DNA of 64,000 nucleotides from Oscillospiraceae bacterium (GTDB taxonomy: Bacteria > Bacillota > Clostridia > Oscillospirales > Oscillospiraceae): the NCBI GenBank assembly GCA_015068025.1, contig SVLH01000002.1, positions 53,770 through 117,769 on the forward strand. The letters run 5' to 3'. Shown in pieces: positions 1 to 10,203 of this stretch. How positions within the stretch are numbered: position 1 is the stretch's first letter; every line of letters starts with the position of its first letter. The position numbers and the translations under genes were made by a program. The notes under the pieces are model-generated. The model was not told the origin of the DNA. It saw only the letters and a program-made list of their open reading frames with translations, and did not search any database.

Positions 1-3000
1 TGATGCCTTCAATGGCCCAGACGGAGCCGTTGGGGTTGAAGTCCACATCCATGGTGGGCTGGCCTGCCAGATCCACGTACTGGGTGGCGATCTGACCGTT
101 TTCAGCCAGCTTCTTCACCAGTTCCGCAGAGCAGAGGAAGCGGCCTTCACCGTGGGAGATGGGAACATTCACGATGTCGCCCACCTGCATCTTTGCCAGC
201 CACGGAGACCGGCTGGAGGCAATGCGGGTGCGGACGATCTTGGACTGGTGGCGGCCGATGACGTTGTAGCTGAGGGTGGGGCAGGTCTCGTCGGTGTCGA
301 TGATCTCGCCGTAGGGCACCAGACCCAGCTTAATCAGCGCCTGGAAGCCGTTGCAGATGCCCAGCATCAGACCGTCGCGGTTCTTCAGCAGGTCGTGGGT
401 GGCGTCCTTCACCGCGGGGTTGCGGAAGAAGGCGGTGATGAACTTGCCGGAGCCGTCAGGCTCGTCGCCGCCGGAGAAGCCGCCGGGCACAAAGATGATC
501 TGGCTCTCCTTTGCGGCCTTGGCGAAGCGGGCGGCAGAGTCGGCAACACCCTGTGCGGACTGGTTGTTCAGCACCAGGATCTGGGGTTCCAGACCTGCGC
601 GGACAACGGCACGGGCGCTGTCATATTCGCAGTTGGTGCCGGGGAACACGGGGATCAGCACGCGGGGCTTTGCCACGCCGATCTTGGGTGCCACGCGATT
701 TGCCGCAGCGGCATTCAGCACAGGAGCGGGCGTGGGATCGGTGGGCACGCGGCTGGGATAGATGCCTTCCAGAACGCCTTCGTTCAGAGCCAGCAGTTCC
801 TCAACAGAGGCGCTGTCCTTGCCGATGGTGATCACACCGTCGGCGGTGGTGACGCCCAGCTTCACGGCACCGTCGATCTCCTCGGTCAGTTCGGCCACGA
901 TGGCGCCGATGTCGCTCTTGTTCCATGCGGCGTCAGTCTCGGCGATGAAGCCGACACCGTTGCCGAAGGACATCTTCATGACAGCCTCTGCCAGACCATT
1001 TTCCACGGCCCATGCGGCTTTGACCTTGCCGGTCAGGCACAGGGTGTGGAAGCGCTCCCACGCAGCCTTTACTTCTTCAGCGTTCTTGCCGGAGAAGAGG
1101 TACACGGGATGGCCGGCTTCCTTGAACTCGGGGGAGAGCACGTCGCCCGCCTTGACGGGGGCGATGGCGAAGGAGATCAGGGTGGGGGGGACATCCAGAT
1201 CCAGGAAGGAGCCGGACATGGAGTCCTTGCCGCCGATGGCAGCGGCGCCCAGCTCCAGCTGTGCGGTCAGGCCGCCCAGCAGAGCGGAGAAGGGTTTGCC
1301 CCAACGGACAGGTTCATTGCGCAGCTTCTCAAAGAATTCCTGGAAGGTCAGATAGGCTTTCGTATAGTCCGCGCCGGCGGCAACCAGTTTTGCCACAGAG
1401 GAATACACGGCGTTGTAGGAGCCGGTGTAGGGATCCATGGAGGACTGGTCGGGGTCGAAGCCCCAGGCCATCACGCTGGCCTGATCGGTCTCCTGACCGG
1501 GCAGAACGGGGAACAGAGCGGCCATGGCCTGGGCGGGCGTGCGCTGCGTCTTGCCGCCGAAGGGCATCAGGACGCTGCCGCAGCCGATGGAGCCGTCAAA
1601 GCGCTCGGTGAGACCCCGGCGAGATGCAGATTTCAGGCTGGAAGCCATTTCACGCAGGGAGGAGTACTGCTCTTTGCCGAAGCCGGAGCGGTCTTTTTCG
1701 GCAATGGCGACGGCGGCGTGCTTCACGGCACCGTTGGTGTTCAGGAAATCGCGGGAGAGGTCGGCGATGACGGCGCCGTTCCACTCCATGACCATGCGAG
1801 CCTCCTCGGTGACCACAGCCACGCGGTAGGCTTCAAGGTTTTCAGCCTCTGCAAAGGAGATGAACTTGTCAGCGTCCTCGGCGGCCACGACCACAGCCAT
1901 ACGCTCCTGGGACTCGGAAATGGCCAACTCGGTGCCATCCAGACCGTCGTACTTCTTGCGCACGGCATCCAGGTCGATCTTCAATCCGTCGGCCAGTTCG
2001 CCGATGGCGACGCTAACACCGCCGGCGCCGAAGTCATTGCAGCGCTTGATGAGGCGGGTGACCTCGCCGTTGCGGAACAGACGCTGAATCTTGCGCTCTT
2101 CGGGGGCGTTGCCCTTTTGTACCTCGGAGGCCATGGTGGTCAGGGACTTGAGGTTGTGGCTCTTGGAGGAGCCAGTGGCGCCGCCGATGCCGTCACGGCC
2201 GGTGCGGCCGCCCAGCAGGATGATCACATCGCCGGGGGCGGGACGCTCACGGCGGACATTGCAGGCAGGCGCAGCAGCCACCACCACGCCGCATTCCATG
2301 CGCTTGGCGATGTAGCCCTCGTGGTAGAGTTCGGCAACGTGGCCGGTGGCAAGGCCGATCTGGTTGCCGTAGGAAGAATAGCCGGCGGCAGCCGTCTGGC
2401 ACAGCTTGCGCTGGGGCAGCTTGCCCGTCAGCGTTTCGGACAGGGGCGTGCGGGGGTCGCCGGCGCCGGTGAGGCGCATCGCCTGATGCACGTAGGCGCG
2501 GCCGGACAGGGGGTCACGGATGCAGCCGCCGATGCAGGTGGCGGCGCCGCCGAAGGGTTCGATCTCGGTGGGGTGGTTGTGGGTCTCATTCTTGAACATC
2601 AGCAGCCAGTCCTGCTCCTCGCCGTTCACGGTGGCGGTGGCGCGGATGGAGCAGGCGTTGATCTCCTCGCTCTCATCCAGTTCGGGCAGGAGACCCCGTT
2701 TCTTCAGGGTCTTGGCGCCGATGGTGGCGATATCCATCAGGGTCTGGGGGCGTTTTGCGGCCTTCTCCTCGCCGTAGACCTCCACACGGGCGGCCAGATA
2801 GCGTTCATAGGCGGCCTGGATCTCCGGATCGTCGATCTTCACATCGTCGATATGGGTGGAGAAGGTGGTGTGGCGGCAGTGGTCGGACCAGTAGGTGTCC
2901 ACCACGCGGATCTCGGTGATGGTAGGATCGCGCTTCTCGTCGTCACGGAAGTAGGTCTGCAGGAATTTCAGGTCATCCAGATCCATGGCAAGACCCAGCT

Positions 3001-3544
3001 CGTCCAGAGTCGCGGCGAGACCGGCCTCGTCCAGCGCGATGAAGCCGGAAACGGTCTTGACAGCGGTGGGGATCTCGTACTCCACCTGCAGGGTCTCAAC
3101 GGTGTCCAGAGAAGCCTCCCGGGACTCCACAGGGTTGATAACGAACTTCTTGATCTTTTCCACATCCTCGGCGGTCAGGGCACCGGAGAGCAGATAGACC
3201 TTCGCCGCGCGGACGGCAGGGCGGTCGCCCTGGGTCATCAGCTGGATGCACTGGCTGGCGGAGTCTGCCCGCTGGTCAAACTGACCGGGCAGGGACTCCA
3301 CGGCAAACACGGTGTATTCGCCTTCGGGCAAAGCGGTGTAGGTGTCATCCACCTGGGGTTCGGAGAAGACGGTTTTGACGGCGCGGTCAAAGGTGGCCTC
3401 GTCCAGACCCTCCACATCATAGCGGTTGATGAGCCGCAGACCTGTCAGGGCGGTCAGCCCCAGCAGGCTTGTCAGCTCGCTGAACAGTCCCGCGGCTTCG
3501 TGCCGCAGGGCTTCTTTCTTTTCAACATAGATCCGTCTGACCAT
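1..3544 (-). CDS. purL: Phosphoribosylformylglycinamidine synthase, large fused type (3' end outside window)
   Basis: Converts FGAR, glutamine and ATP to FGAM in purine synthesis. I translated the strand directly. It starts MVRRIYVEKK at an ATG at 3544 that abuts the purD stop, and stays open for 1181 codons to the window edge. The catalytic-domain motif SDHCRHTTF is near residue 222. NETHNHPTEIEPFGGA and the second synthase half follow. The C-terminal glutaminase domain shows GICNGFQ with the nucleophile Cys near residue 1064 and a conserved SHGEGRF near residue 1130. This is the single-chain form (about 1230-1300 residues in the family) rather than separate PurS/PurQ/PurL. Only the last few dozen residues should be missing. 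Last visible gene of the operon. Confidence 0.95.
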   Translation of the reverse strand, partial: MVRRIYVEKKEALRHEAAGLFSELTSLLGLTALTGLRLINRYDVEGLDEATFDRAVKTVFSEPQVDDTYTALPEGEYTVFAVESLPGQFDQRADSASQCIQLMTQGDRPAVRAAKVYLLSGALTAEDVEKIKKFVINPVESREASLDTVETLQVEYEIPTAVKTVSGFIALDEAGLAATLDELGLAMDLDDLKFLQTYFRDDEKRDPTITEIRVVDTYWSDHCRHTTFSTHIDDVKIDDPEIQAAYERYLAARVEVYGEEKAAKRPQTLMDIATIGAKTLKKRGLLPELDESEEINACSIRATATVNGEEQDWLLMFKNETHNHPTEIEPFGGAATCIGGCIRDPLSGRAYVHQAMRLTGAGDPRTPLSETLTGKLPQRKLCQTAAAGYSSYGNQIGLATGHVAELYHEGYIAKRMECGVVVAAAPACNVRRERPAPGDVIILLGGRTGRDGIGGATGSSKSHNLKSLTTMASEVQKGNAPEERKIQRLFRNGEVTRLIKRCNDFGAGGVSVAIGELADGLKIDLDAVRKKYDGLDGTELAISESQERMAVVVAAEDADKFISFAEAENLEAYRVAVVTEEARMVMEWNGAVIADLSRDFLNTNGAVKHAAVAIAEKDRSGFGKEQYSSLREMASSLKSASRRGLTERFDGSIGCGSVLMPFGGKTQRTPAQAMAALFPVLPGQETDQASVMAWGFDPDQSSMDPYTGSYNAVYSSVAKLVAAGADYTKAYLTFQEFFEKLRNEPVRWGKPFSALLGGLTAQLELGAAAIGGKDSMSGSFLDLDVPPTLISFAIAPVKAGDVLSPEFKEAGHPVYLFSGKNAEEVKAAWERFHTLCLTGKVKAAWAVENGLAEAVMKMSFGNGVGFIAETDAAWNKSDIGAIVAELTEEIDGAVKLGVTTADGVITIGKDSASVEELLALNEGVLEGIYPSRVPTDPTPAPVLNAAAANRVAPKIGVAKPRVLIPVFPGTNCEYDSARAVVRAGLEPQILVLNNQSAQGVADSAARFAKAAKESQIIFVPGGFSGGDEPDGSGKFITAFFRNPAVKDATHDLLKNRDGLMLGICNGFQALIKLGLVPYGEIIDTDETCPTLSYNVIGRHQSKIVRTRIASSRSPWLAKMQVGDIVNVPISHGEGRFLCSAELVKKLAENGQIATQYVDLAGQPTMDVDFNPNGSVWAIEGI

Positions 3545-4828
3545 TTACTGTTCCTCCATGGCGGCCAGCGCCCGCTGACCGATGTCGCGGCGCATGTATT
3601 TTCCTTCAAATTCCACGGTTTCCGCGGCGGCATAGGCGTCTGCCAGCGCTTCCTTCAGGGTAGGGGCGGTAGCGGTGACGCCCAGCACGCGGCCGCCGTT
3701 GGTGACCAGCTGATCGCCCACAAGTTTGCTGCCGGCGTGGATGATGGCAACATTGGCGGGGGTGGTTTGGGGCAGCGTCATGACCTTGCCCTTTTCATAG
3801 GCCTCGGGATAGCCGCCGGAGGCCAGGATCACGCAGGCGGCGGCGCCGTCGTGCCATTCCACGGTCAGGTCGGCGAGGGTTTCGTTCTCCACGGCCTGCA
3901 TCACCGTCAGCAGATCGGTTTTCAGCAGGGGCAGCACCACCTGCGTTTCGGGATCGCCGAAGCGGCAGTTGTACTCAATGACTCTGGGGCCGTTGGGGGT
4001 GAGCATCAGACCGAAGTACAGACAGCCCTTGAAGGGGCAGCCCTCGGTGCGCATAGCGGCCAGAGTGGGCAGGAAGATGGTGTCCATACAGACCTTTGCA
4101 ATTTCTTTGGTGTAGCAGGGGTTGGGGGCGATGGTGCCCATGCCGCCGGTGTTCAGGCCGGTATCACCGTCGCCGATGCGCTTGTGATCCATGGAGGAGA
4201 CCATGGGTGCGATGGCAGTGCCGTCGGTGAAGGCCAGAACGGAGACTTCCGGGCCGGTGAGGAACTCCTCGATGACGATCTCGTTGCCGGAATCGCCGAA
4301 GGTCTTGTCCTCCATGATGCTCTTGACGGCGTCACGGGCTTCTTCCAGATTCTGGGGGATCAGCACGCCCTTACCCAGAGCCAGACCGTCGGCCTTGATG
4401 ACGATGGGGAAGGTGTTGGTCTCCTCCAGATACGCCATGGCCTTTGCGGGATCGTTAAAGACCTCGTAGGAGGCGGTGGGGATGCCGTATTTCTTCATCA
4501 GGTTTTTGGAGAAAACCTTGCTGGCCTCGATGCGGGCAGCCTTGGCATCCGGGCCGAAGCAGGGGATGCCGGCCTCATGCAGACGATCTACACAGCCCAG
4601 CGCCAGAGGATCGTCCGGCGCCACCACGGCAAAGTCGATGGCGTTGGATTTTGCGAACTCCACGATGGCGGAAATGTCCTTTGCACCGATCTCGGGGACG
4701 CAAATTGCATCCGCGGCGATGCCGCCGTTGCCGGGCAGTGCATAGATCGATTCCACCGCGGGATTTTCTTTCAGTTTTTTGATGATGGTGTGCTCGCGGC
4801 CACCGCCGCCAACGACGAGAAGGTTCAT
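3545..4828 (-). CDS. purD: Phosphoribosylamine-glycine ligase (GAR synthetase)
   Basis: ATP-grasp enzyme joining phosphoribosylamine and glycine to form GAR. The 427-residue product has the usual PurD length. It opens with a nucleotide-binding loop (MNLLVVGGGGREH) and carries the central ATP-grasp region with GLALGKGV and EEFLTGPEVS, then the C-terminal FGDPETQ motif. The ATG at 4828 is preceded by AAGGAGGC. Its stop abuts the purL start with no spacer, so the two are probably translationally coupled. It is separated from purH by a 279-bp gap that holds an AT-rich inverted repeat. Confidence 0.96.
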   Translation of the reverse strand: MNLLVVGGGGREHTIIKKLKENPAVESIYALPGNGGIAADAICVPEIGAKDISAIVEFAKSNAIDFAVVAPDDPLALGCVDRLHEAGIPCFGPDAKAARIEASKVFSKNLMKKYGIPTASYEVFNDPAKAMAYLEETNTFPIVIKADGLALGKGVLIPQNLEEARDAVKSIMEDKTFGDSGNEIVIEEFLTGPEVSVLAFTDGTAIAPMVSSMDHKRIGDGDTGLNTGGMGTIAPNPCYTKEIAKVCMDTIFLPTLAAMRTEGCPFKGCLYFGLMLTPNGPRVIEYNCRFGDPETQVVLPLLKTDLLTVMQAVENETLADLTVEWHDGAAACVILASGGYPEAYEKGKVMTLPQTTPANVAIIHAGSKLVGDQLVTNGGRVLGVTATAPTLKEALADAYAAAETVEFEGKYMRRDIGQRALAAMEEQ

Positions 4829-4910
4829 AAAAGCCTCCTTGATAATCTGTCTTTTGCCGGGAATACCGGCACTTCACAAATCGCGGCCTTGCCGCGGGAA
4901 TGCGCCCCCC

Positions 4911-4938
4911 ATTTTCTTTTGTCTTGTCAAAAGAAAAT
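4911..4938. repeat. AT-rich perfect inverted repeat in the purH-purD gap
   Basis: Two 11-bp perfect arms (ATTTTCTTTTG and its complement) flank a 6-base loop. The remaining 4829-5107 gap shows no ORF I can support. A similar repeat lies at 9458-9483. It may be a processing or attenuation hairpin inside the operon, or a degenerate dispersed intergenic element; neither can be decided from this window. Confidence 0.5.
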
Positions 4939-5107
4939 GCGCCGCGCCCGGTGGAAAAGAAAACCGCTAGGCGCGAGCATGGCCGGAGGGCGAACAGCCC
5001 TCAAGCCGCGCGAAGGGGAATTGCGTGACTGCAGCGCGTCGGATTTGGTCTGCGCCTATCTCCGCGCGTTCCGTTTCACTACGCGCTGCATGGGTGGTTG
5101 AAGAAAA

Positions 5108-6286
5108 TTAGTGATGGAATAAGCGCATGCCGGTGAAGCACATGGTCATGTTGTACTTATTGGCGGTCATAATGACATGGTCATCGCGAATGGAGCCGCC
5201 GGGCTCGGCGATGTACTGCACGCCGGACTTGCGGGCGCGCTCCACATTGTCACCGAAGGGGAAGAACGCGTCAGAGCCGACGGTCACGCCGGACTGGGTG
5301 GCGATCCAGGCCTTCTTTTCCTCGGCGGTCAGCACCTCGGGCTTGACCTTGAAGATGTTCTGCCAGGTGCCTTCGGCCAGCACGTCCTCATACTCGTCGG
5401 AGGTGTAAATGTCGATGGCGTTGTCGCGGTCGGGACGGCGGATGTCATCCACAAATTGCAGACCCAGTACCTTCGGGTGCTGGCGCAGATACCAGTTGTC
5501 GGCCTTCTGACCGGCCAGACGGGTGCAGTGGATACGGCTCTGCTGGCCGGCGCCCACGCCAATGGCCTGGCCGTCCTTCACATAACACACGGAGTTGGAC
5601 TGGGTGTACTTCAGGGTGATGAGGGCCACGATCATATCGATCTTGGCCTGCTGGGGCAGGTCCTTGTTGTCGGTAACGATGTTGTTCAGCAGTTCTTCGT
5701 CGATCTTGAAATTGTTGCGGCCCTGCTGAAAGGTAATGCCGAAGACGTCCTTATACTCTTCCTCGGCGGGAATGTAGTCGGGATCGATCTGAACGACGTT
5801 GTAGCCGCCCTTCTTTTTGGTTTTCAGGATCTCCAGCGCCTCCTCGGTGTAGCCGGGGGCGATAACGCCGTCGGAGACCTCGGCCTTCAGATAGGTGGCG
5901 GTAGCAGCGTCGCAGACCTCGGACAGGGCCGCCCAGTCACCGTAGGAGCACAGGCGGTCGGCGCCGCGGGCACGGATATAGGCGCAGGCAATGGGGGAGA
6001 GTTCAGCACCCTCTTCTACGAAGTAGATCTTCCGATCGGTCTCGCTCAGGGGCAGACCCACGGCGGCACCGGCGGGGGAGACATGCTTGAAGGACGCTGC
6101 GGAGGGCAGGCCGGTGGCGGCCTTCAGTTCCCGCACCAGCTGCCAGGAGTTGAAGGCGTCCATGAAGTTGATGTAGCCGGGCTTGCCGTTGAGAACGGTG
6201 ATGGGCAGCTCGCGGCCGTCGCGCATGAAGATGCGGGAGGGTTTCTGGTTGGGGTTACAGCCGTATTTCAGTTCCAGTTCATTCAT
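5108..6286 (-). CDS. purH: AICAR transformylase, stand-alone (no IMP cyclohydrolase domain)
   Basis: Formylates AICAR to FAICAR with 10-formyl-THF. At 392 residues it is about 120 short of bifunctional PurH. It starts directly in the transformylase part (MNELELKYGC) and lacks the N-terminal MGS-like cyclohydrolase domain. The catalytic Lys-His pair is at residues 67-68 in SFKHVSPAG. The C-terminal region has the conserved SDAFFPFGDN and GGSIRDD motifs. The missing ring closure must come from a separate enzyme; none is in this window. It lies 12 nt downstream of purN in the same operon. Confidence 0.93.
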   Translation of the reverse strand: MNELELKYGCNPNQKPSRIFMRDGRELPITVLNGKPGYINFMDAFNSWQLVRELKAATGLPSAASFKHVSPAGAAVGLPLSETDRKIYFVEEGAELSPIACAYIRARGADRLCSYGDWAALSEVCDAATATYLKAEVSDGVIAPGYTEEALEILKTKKKGGYNVVQIDPDYIPAEEEYKDVFGITFQQGRNNFKIDEELLNNIVTDNKDLPQQAKIDMIVALITLKYTQSNSVCYVKDGQAIGVGAGQQSRIHCTRLAGQKADNWYLRQHPKVLGLQFVDDIRRPDRDNAIDIYTSDEYEDVLAEGTWQNIFKVKPEVLTAEEKKAWIATQSGVTVGSDAFFPFGDNVERARKSGVQYIAEPGGSIRDDHVIMTANKYNMTMCFTGMRLFHH

Positions 6287-6298
6287 AGCAGATCGTCC

Positions 6299-6904
6299 TC
6301 AACTTTCTGTGATTTGTTTACATAACATTTCAGTTGCCTGGGGCAGCAGGACCCATTCGGCCTGCTCCATGACCCGGCGCTGCAAGGTCTCCGCAGTGTC
6401 GTCGGGCAGGATCTCCACGGCTTTCTGCAGCAGGATACGGCCGCCGTCGGGTATCTCATTGACCAAATGGACTGTAGCGCCGGTCACCTTTACACCCTTT
6501 GCAAGAGCAGCCTCGTGGACTTTCAGACCATACATTCCTTTGCCGCAGAAGGAGGGGATCAGAGAGGGGTGGACATTGACGATGCGCTCCGGCCACTGCT
6601 TCACAAACTCCTCCGACAGGATGGAGAGGAAACCGGCCAGAACGATCAGGTCGATGCGATGCTCCGTCAGGTGGCGGGTCAGTTCCACCTCAAATTCCGC
6701 CTGTGTACGGCCCTTCTTGGGGACGGCCACGCCAGTCACGCCGTGGTTGGCGGCGCGGGTCAGGGCGTATGCGGTCTCGTTGCTGGCGCAGACCAGCACG
6801 ATCTCGCCGTGGGGGATGGCGCCGGATTCCTGTGCCTGCAGCAGCGCTTCCAGATTAGTGCCGCCGCCGGAAACAAAGACAGCAATACGGGCCTTGGTTA
6901 ACAT
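6299..6904 (-). CDS. purN: Phosphoribosylglycinamide formyltransferase (GAR transformylase)
   Basis: Transfers formyl from 10-formyl-THF to GAR. The product is 201 residues, normal for Pur[15 protein letters not shown] is the phosphate-binding loop. [10 protein letters not shown] holds the catalytic Asn and His, and the Asp lies in [10 protein letters not shown]. The ATG at 6904 overlaps the end of purM by 7 nt (ATGTTAA), indicating translational coupling. Confidence 0.95.
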   Translation of the reverse strand: MLTKARIAVFVSGGGTNLEALLQAQESGAIPHGEIVLVCASNETAYALTRAANHGVTGVAVPKKGRTQAEFEVELTRHLTEHRIDLIVLAGFLSILSEEFVKQWPERIVNVHPSLIPSFCGKGMYGLKVHEAALAKGVKVTGATVHLVNEIPDGGRILLQKAVEILPDDTAETLQRRVMEQAEWVLLPQATEMLCKQITES

Positions 6905-7926
6905 AATGTCACCTTTTCCTCGCCGGCGACGATCTCACCGATGACATAGGCACCGCAGTCCAGAGCTGCGATAGCGGCGTCGGCGTCGGCCTTGGGAACG
7001 ATGACGATCATGCCCACGCCCATGTTGTAGGTGTTGAACATGTCATGCTCATCGATGTTGCCCTTCTTCTGCAGCATGGAGAAGATGGCGGGCGTCTTGA
7101 TGGCGGCCTTGTCGATCTTTGCGCACAGACCGTCGGGGATGCAGCGGGGCACATTTTCGTAGAAGCCGCCGCCGGTGATATGGCTGATGCCCTTGACGTC
7201 TGCGGCCTCGATGCAGCGCAGAACCTGCTTGACATAGATGACGGTGGGTTTGAGCAGAGCCTCACCCAGTGTGCAGCCCAGTTCCTCAAAATACTCGTTC
7301 AGGTCGGCATTCTCCACGTCAAAGACCTTGCGGACCAGAGAGTAGCCGTTGGAGTGGAAGCCGGAGGAGGGCAGGGCGATGACCACATCGCCCTCGGCCA
7401 TGCGGGCAGAGTCGATAACCTTGGGTTTGTCCACGATGCCCACGGTGAAGCCAGCCAGATCGTAATTATCGGGATCCATCATGCCGGGATGCTCGGCGGT
7501 CTCGCCGCCGATAAGGGCGCAGCCTGCCTGCACGCAGCCTTCGGCCACGCCGGAGACGATGGTGGCCACCTTCTCGGGCACGTTCTTGCCGATGGCGATG
7601 TAGTCCAGGAAGAACAGGGGCTTTGCGCCGCAGCAGATGACATCGTTGACGCACATGGCCACGCAGTCGATGCCGATGGTGTCGTGCTTGTCCATCAGTT
7701 CGGCCAGACGCAGTTTGGTGCCCACGCCATCGGTGCCGGAAACCAGAACGGGTTCGGCCATGCCGGTCAGGTCGGGAGCGAACAGACCGCCGAAGCCGCC
7801 GATGTCGGAGACCACGCCGGGGATGTGGGTGCGCTTGACGTCAGCGCTCATCAGTTTTACGCCCTTGTAACCGGCGGTAATGTCAACGCCGGCAGCAGCG
7901 TATGCTGCAGAATGAGAGTTTTCCAT
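6898..7926 (-). CDS. purM: Phosphoribosylformylglycinamidine cyclo-ligase (AIR synthetase)
   Basis: Closes FGAM to AIR with ATP. I start at the ATG at 7926 ([15 protein letters not shown]), preceded by AAGGA. An in-frame upstream extension to 8004 would overlap purF and has no family counterpart. The resulting 342 residues match the family. Motifs seen are [14 protein letters not shown], the conserved GGETAEHPG loop and [14 protein letters not shown]. Starts 4 nt after the purF stop and overlaps purN. Confidence 0.95.
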   Translation of the reverse strand: MENSHSAAYAAAGVDITAGYKGVKLMSADVKRTHIPGVVSDIGGFGGLFAPDLTGMAEPVLVSGTDGVGTKLRLAELMDKHDTIGIDCVAMCVNDVICCGAKPLFFLDYIAIGKNVPEKVATIVSGVAEGCVQAGCALIGGETAEHPGMMDPDNYDLAGFTVGIVDKPKVIDSARMAEGDVVIALPSSGFHSNGYSLVRKVFDVENADLNEYFEELGCTLGEALLKPTVIYVKQVLRCIEAADVKGISHITGGGFYENVPRCIPDGLCAKIDKAAIKTPAIFSMLQKKGNIDEHDMFNTYNMGVGMIVIVPKADADAAIAALDCGAYVIGEIVAGEEKVTLC

Positions 7927-7930
7927 TTCC

Positions 7931-9355
7931 TTATTCCTTTCCGTTCCAGCAATAGGTACAGATTTTGTCTTTGTCGATACCGATGGCTTCCAGCACGCCG
8001 TCAAGAGACTGATAGCCGAGAGAATCGAAGCCGAACTTCTCGCAGATGGCCTTCAGCAGGCACTTGCCGCGTTCCGTAGAGGCGTCGGCGTATTCCTCCA
8101 CGTGCTTCTGGCCTTCGTCACCTTCCAGTTCCTGAATGGTGCGGCGGGCAAGCAGATCCATATCGGAATTGCCGCGGGAGAAGTTCAGGTATTTGCAGGC
8201 ATACATGATGGGGGGGCAGGCGGAGCGCATATGCACTTCTTTTGCGCCGGATTCGTACAGGAAGTCCACGGTCTCCTGCAGTTGGGTGCCGCGGACGATG
8301 GAATCGTCCACGAATAGCAGTTTCTGGCCGCGGATCAGTTCCGGCACGGGGATCTGCTTCATCTTTGCCACCTGATTGCGCACCTTCTGGTCGCTGGGGG
8401 TGAAGGAGCGGGGCCAGGTGGGGGTGTACTTCACGAAGGGACGGGCAAAGGGCTTGCCGCTGCGGTTGGCGTAGCCGATGGCATGGGGGATGCCGGAATC
8501 CGGCACGCCGGCCACATAGTCCACCTTGGGCAGACTGCCCTGCAATACCTCGTCACGGGCCATGATCTCGCCGTTGCGATAGCGCATGACCTCCACGTTT
8601 TTGCCCTCGTAGTTGGAGTTGGGGTAGCCGTAATAAGACCACAGGAAGCCGCAGATCTTCATCTGCTCTCCAGCGGGGGAGAGGGGTTCGATCCCGTCAG
8701 CCGTCACGCGGACGATCTCGCGGGGACCCAGCTCGTAGGCGTCCGCATAGTCCAGCTTGTGGTAGGCAAAGGATTCGAAGGAGATGCAGTGTCCATCCTC
8801 GCTCTTGCCGATCAGAACGGGCAGGCGACCCAGCTTGTCGCGGGCGGCGATGATGCCGTCACGGGTCAGCAGCAGGATGGTGATGGAGCCGTTGATGATC
8901 TCCTGCGCGTGGAGGATGCCCTCTACAAAGGAATCCTTCTGGTTGATGAGGGCGGCGGTCAACTCGGAGGAGTTGACCTTGCCGCTGCTCATGGCCATAA
9001 ACTGATGGCCGTGGTCGGAGAAATAGGTTTCCACCAGCTCCTCGGCGTTGTTGATGATGCCGACAGTGGAAATGGCATACATGCCCAGATGAGAGCGCAC
9101 CAGCAGCGGCTGGGGATCGGTGTCGGAAATGCAGCCGATACCGCTGCAGCCGTGCAGTTCATGCAGATCCTTTTCAAACTTGGTGCGGAAAGGGGTATTT
9201 TCGATATTGTGGATCTCCCGCTGGAACTTGTCGACCGCGGCATCATACAGCGCCATGCCGCCGCGTTTGGTGCCCAGGTGGGAGTGATAGTCCACGCCGA
9301 AGAACAGGTCAAGCACGCAGTCCCGCTTGGAAGCTACGCCAAAAAAACCACCCAT
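7931..9355 (-). CDS. purF: PurF-family amidophosphoribosyltransferase lacking the N-terminal catalytic cysteine
   Basis: Family role: first committed step, making phosphoribosylamine from PRPP. The product is 474 residues. The N-terminus reads [10 protein letters not shown] where canonical PurF begins with Cys-Gly, so the glutaminase nucleophile is absent although the Ntn-type fold region is retained. The PRPP loop is intact ([11 protein letters not shown], residues 348-358). Cys235, Cys387, Cys466 and Cys469 sit where B. subtilis PurF binds its 4Fe-4S cluster. It may use free ammonia, or a second canonical PurF may exist elsewhere in the genome (inference). The ATG at 9355 gives the expected length; the next upstream gene is purC, 115 nt away. 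Confidence 0.85.
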   Translation of the reverse strand: MGGFFGVASKRDCVLDLFFGVDYHSHLGTKRGGMALYDAAVDKFQREIHNIENTPFRTKFEKDLHELHGCSGIGCISDTDPQPLLVRSHLGMYAISTVGIINNAEELVETYFSDHGHQFMAMSSGKVNSSELTAALINQKDSFVEGILHAQEIINGSITILLLTRDGIIAARDKLGRLPVLIGKSEDGHCISFESFAYHKLDYADAYELGPREIVRVTADGIEPLSPAGEQMKICGFLWSYYGYPNSNYEGKNVEVMRYRNGEIMARDEVLQGSLPKVDYVAGVPDSGIPHAIGYANRSGKPFARPFVKYTPTWPRSFTPSDQKVRNQVAKMKQIPVPELIRGQKLLFVDDSIVRGTQLQETVDFLYESGAKEVHMRSACPPIMYACKYLNFSRGNSDMDLLARRTIQELEGDEGQKHVEEYADASTERGKCLLKAICEKFGFDSLGYQSLDGVLEAIGIDKDKICTYCWNGKE

Positions 9356-9457
9356 AGGGTCCTCCTTGATTCATATGTCCTCGGGTCAGTACAGGCTTTG
9401 TCGTCGTGCGGAAAAGCAGGATGACCGAGGGGCAGAGAGCGAAATAAAGTTCTTTTG

Positions 9458-9483
9458 GTTCTTTTCTTTCTCAAGAAAAGAAC
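9458..9483. repeat. AT-rich inverted repeat over the purC stop codon
   Basis: 11-bp perfect arms (GTTCTTTTCTT and complement) with a 4-base loop. The purC stop codon (9471-9473) falls across the loop and one arm. No clear T tract follows on the minus strand, so it is not a textbook terminator. It resembles the repeat at 4911-4938 in composition and position. Confidence 0.45.
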
Positions 9484-10151
9484 AGCTCGTTGAGCTTCAT
9501 GGGATCGACATACTCGCCGTCCTTGTAAACGCGCATGTTGCCGGAGGCAACCTCGTCGATGAGCATGACGGTGCCGTCGGGCGCGTAGCCGAACTCGAAC
9601 TTGATGTCATACAGTTCCAGACCCTTTTCGGCCAGATCGTCGGCCACGATCTTGGTGATCTGCTGGGTCTGGGCTTTCAGGGACTCGTACTGTTCGTCGG
9701 TCATCACGCCGATGGCGACCAGAGCGTCCTTGGTGATCAGGGGATCGCCCTTCTCATCGTCCTTCAGGGTGGTCTCCACGTAGGAGGGCAGATCGGCGCC
9801 GGACTCGATCAGGGCGCCGTAGCGGCGGATGAAGGAACCCACGGCCTTGCGGCGGCAGATGACTTCCAGACCTTTGCCGAAAACCTTGGCAGGGAGGACT
9901 TCCATGGTGGTGTTGGCCAGATCGGCAGAGACATAGTGGGTCTTGATGCCGGCGGCGTTGATCTTCTCGAAGAAGTAGATGGACATGCGCAGGTTCACGT
10001 CGCCCACGCCCTCAATGGTCAGGCCCACGGAGTTTTCACCGGGATCGAACACGCCGTCCTTGCCGGTGCAGTCGTCCTTGAACTTCAGCAGGCAGTTGCC
10101 GTTTTCCAGAGCGTAAACATTCTTGGTCTTTCCGGTGTAGAGCAGTTTCAT
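9471..10151 (-). CDS. purC: SAICAR synthetase
   Basis: Condenses CAIR with aspartate using ATP. The 226-residue length is typical of bacterial PurC. It starts [18 protein letters not shown], the conserved N-terminal KTK phosphate-binding turn. [12 protein letters not shown] and the late DEVASGNMR region are also conserved family features. GGGAGG lies just upstream of the ATG. Between purE and purF in the operon. Confidence 0.95.
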   Translation of the reverse strand: MKLLYTGKTKNVYALENGNCLLKFKDDCTGKDGVFDPGENSVGLTIEGVGDVNLRMSIYFFEKINAAGIKTHYVSADLANTTMEVLPAKVFGKGLEVICRRKAVGSFIRRYGALIESGADLPSYVETTLKDDEKGDPLITKDALVAIGVMTDEQYESLKAQTQQITKIVADDLAEKGLELYDIKFEFGYAPDGTVMLIDEVASGNMRVYKDGEYVDPMKLNELFFS

Positions 10152-10203
10152 GGTAAAAATCCTCCCATATCAAAAATACATTTTTGTGATTGTTGTGTCA
10201 GGT

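Noticed and set aside
152..5101. A 1649-codon open frame on the plus strand opposite purL and purD.
   Set aside because: It is the antisense shadow of GC-rich coding DNA. The translation is Gly/Ala/His/Gln-rich without family motifs, while the minus strand encodes full purL and purD with correct ribosome binding sites and operon spacing.
7927..8004. A 26-codon N-terminal extension of purM.
   Set aside because: It lies wholly within the end of purF in another frame and has no family counterpart; the ATG at 7926 has a good ribosome binding site.
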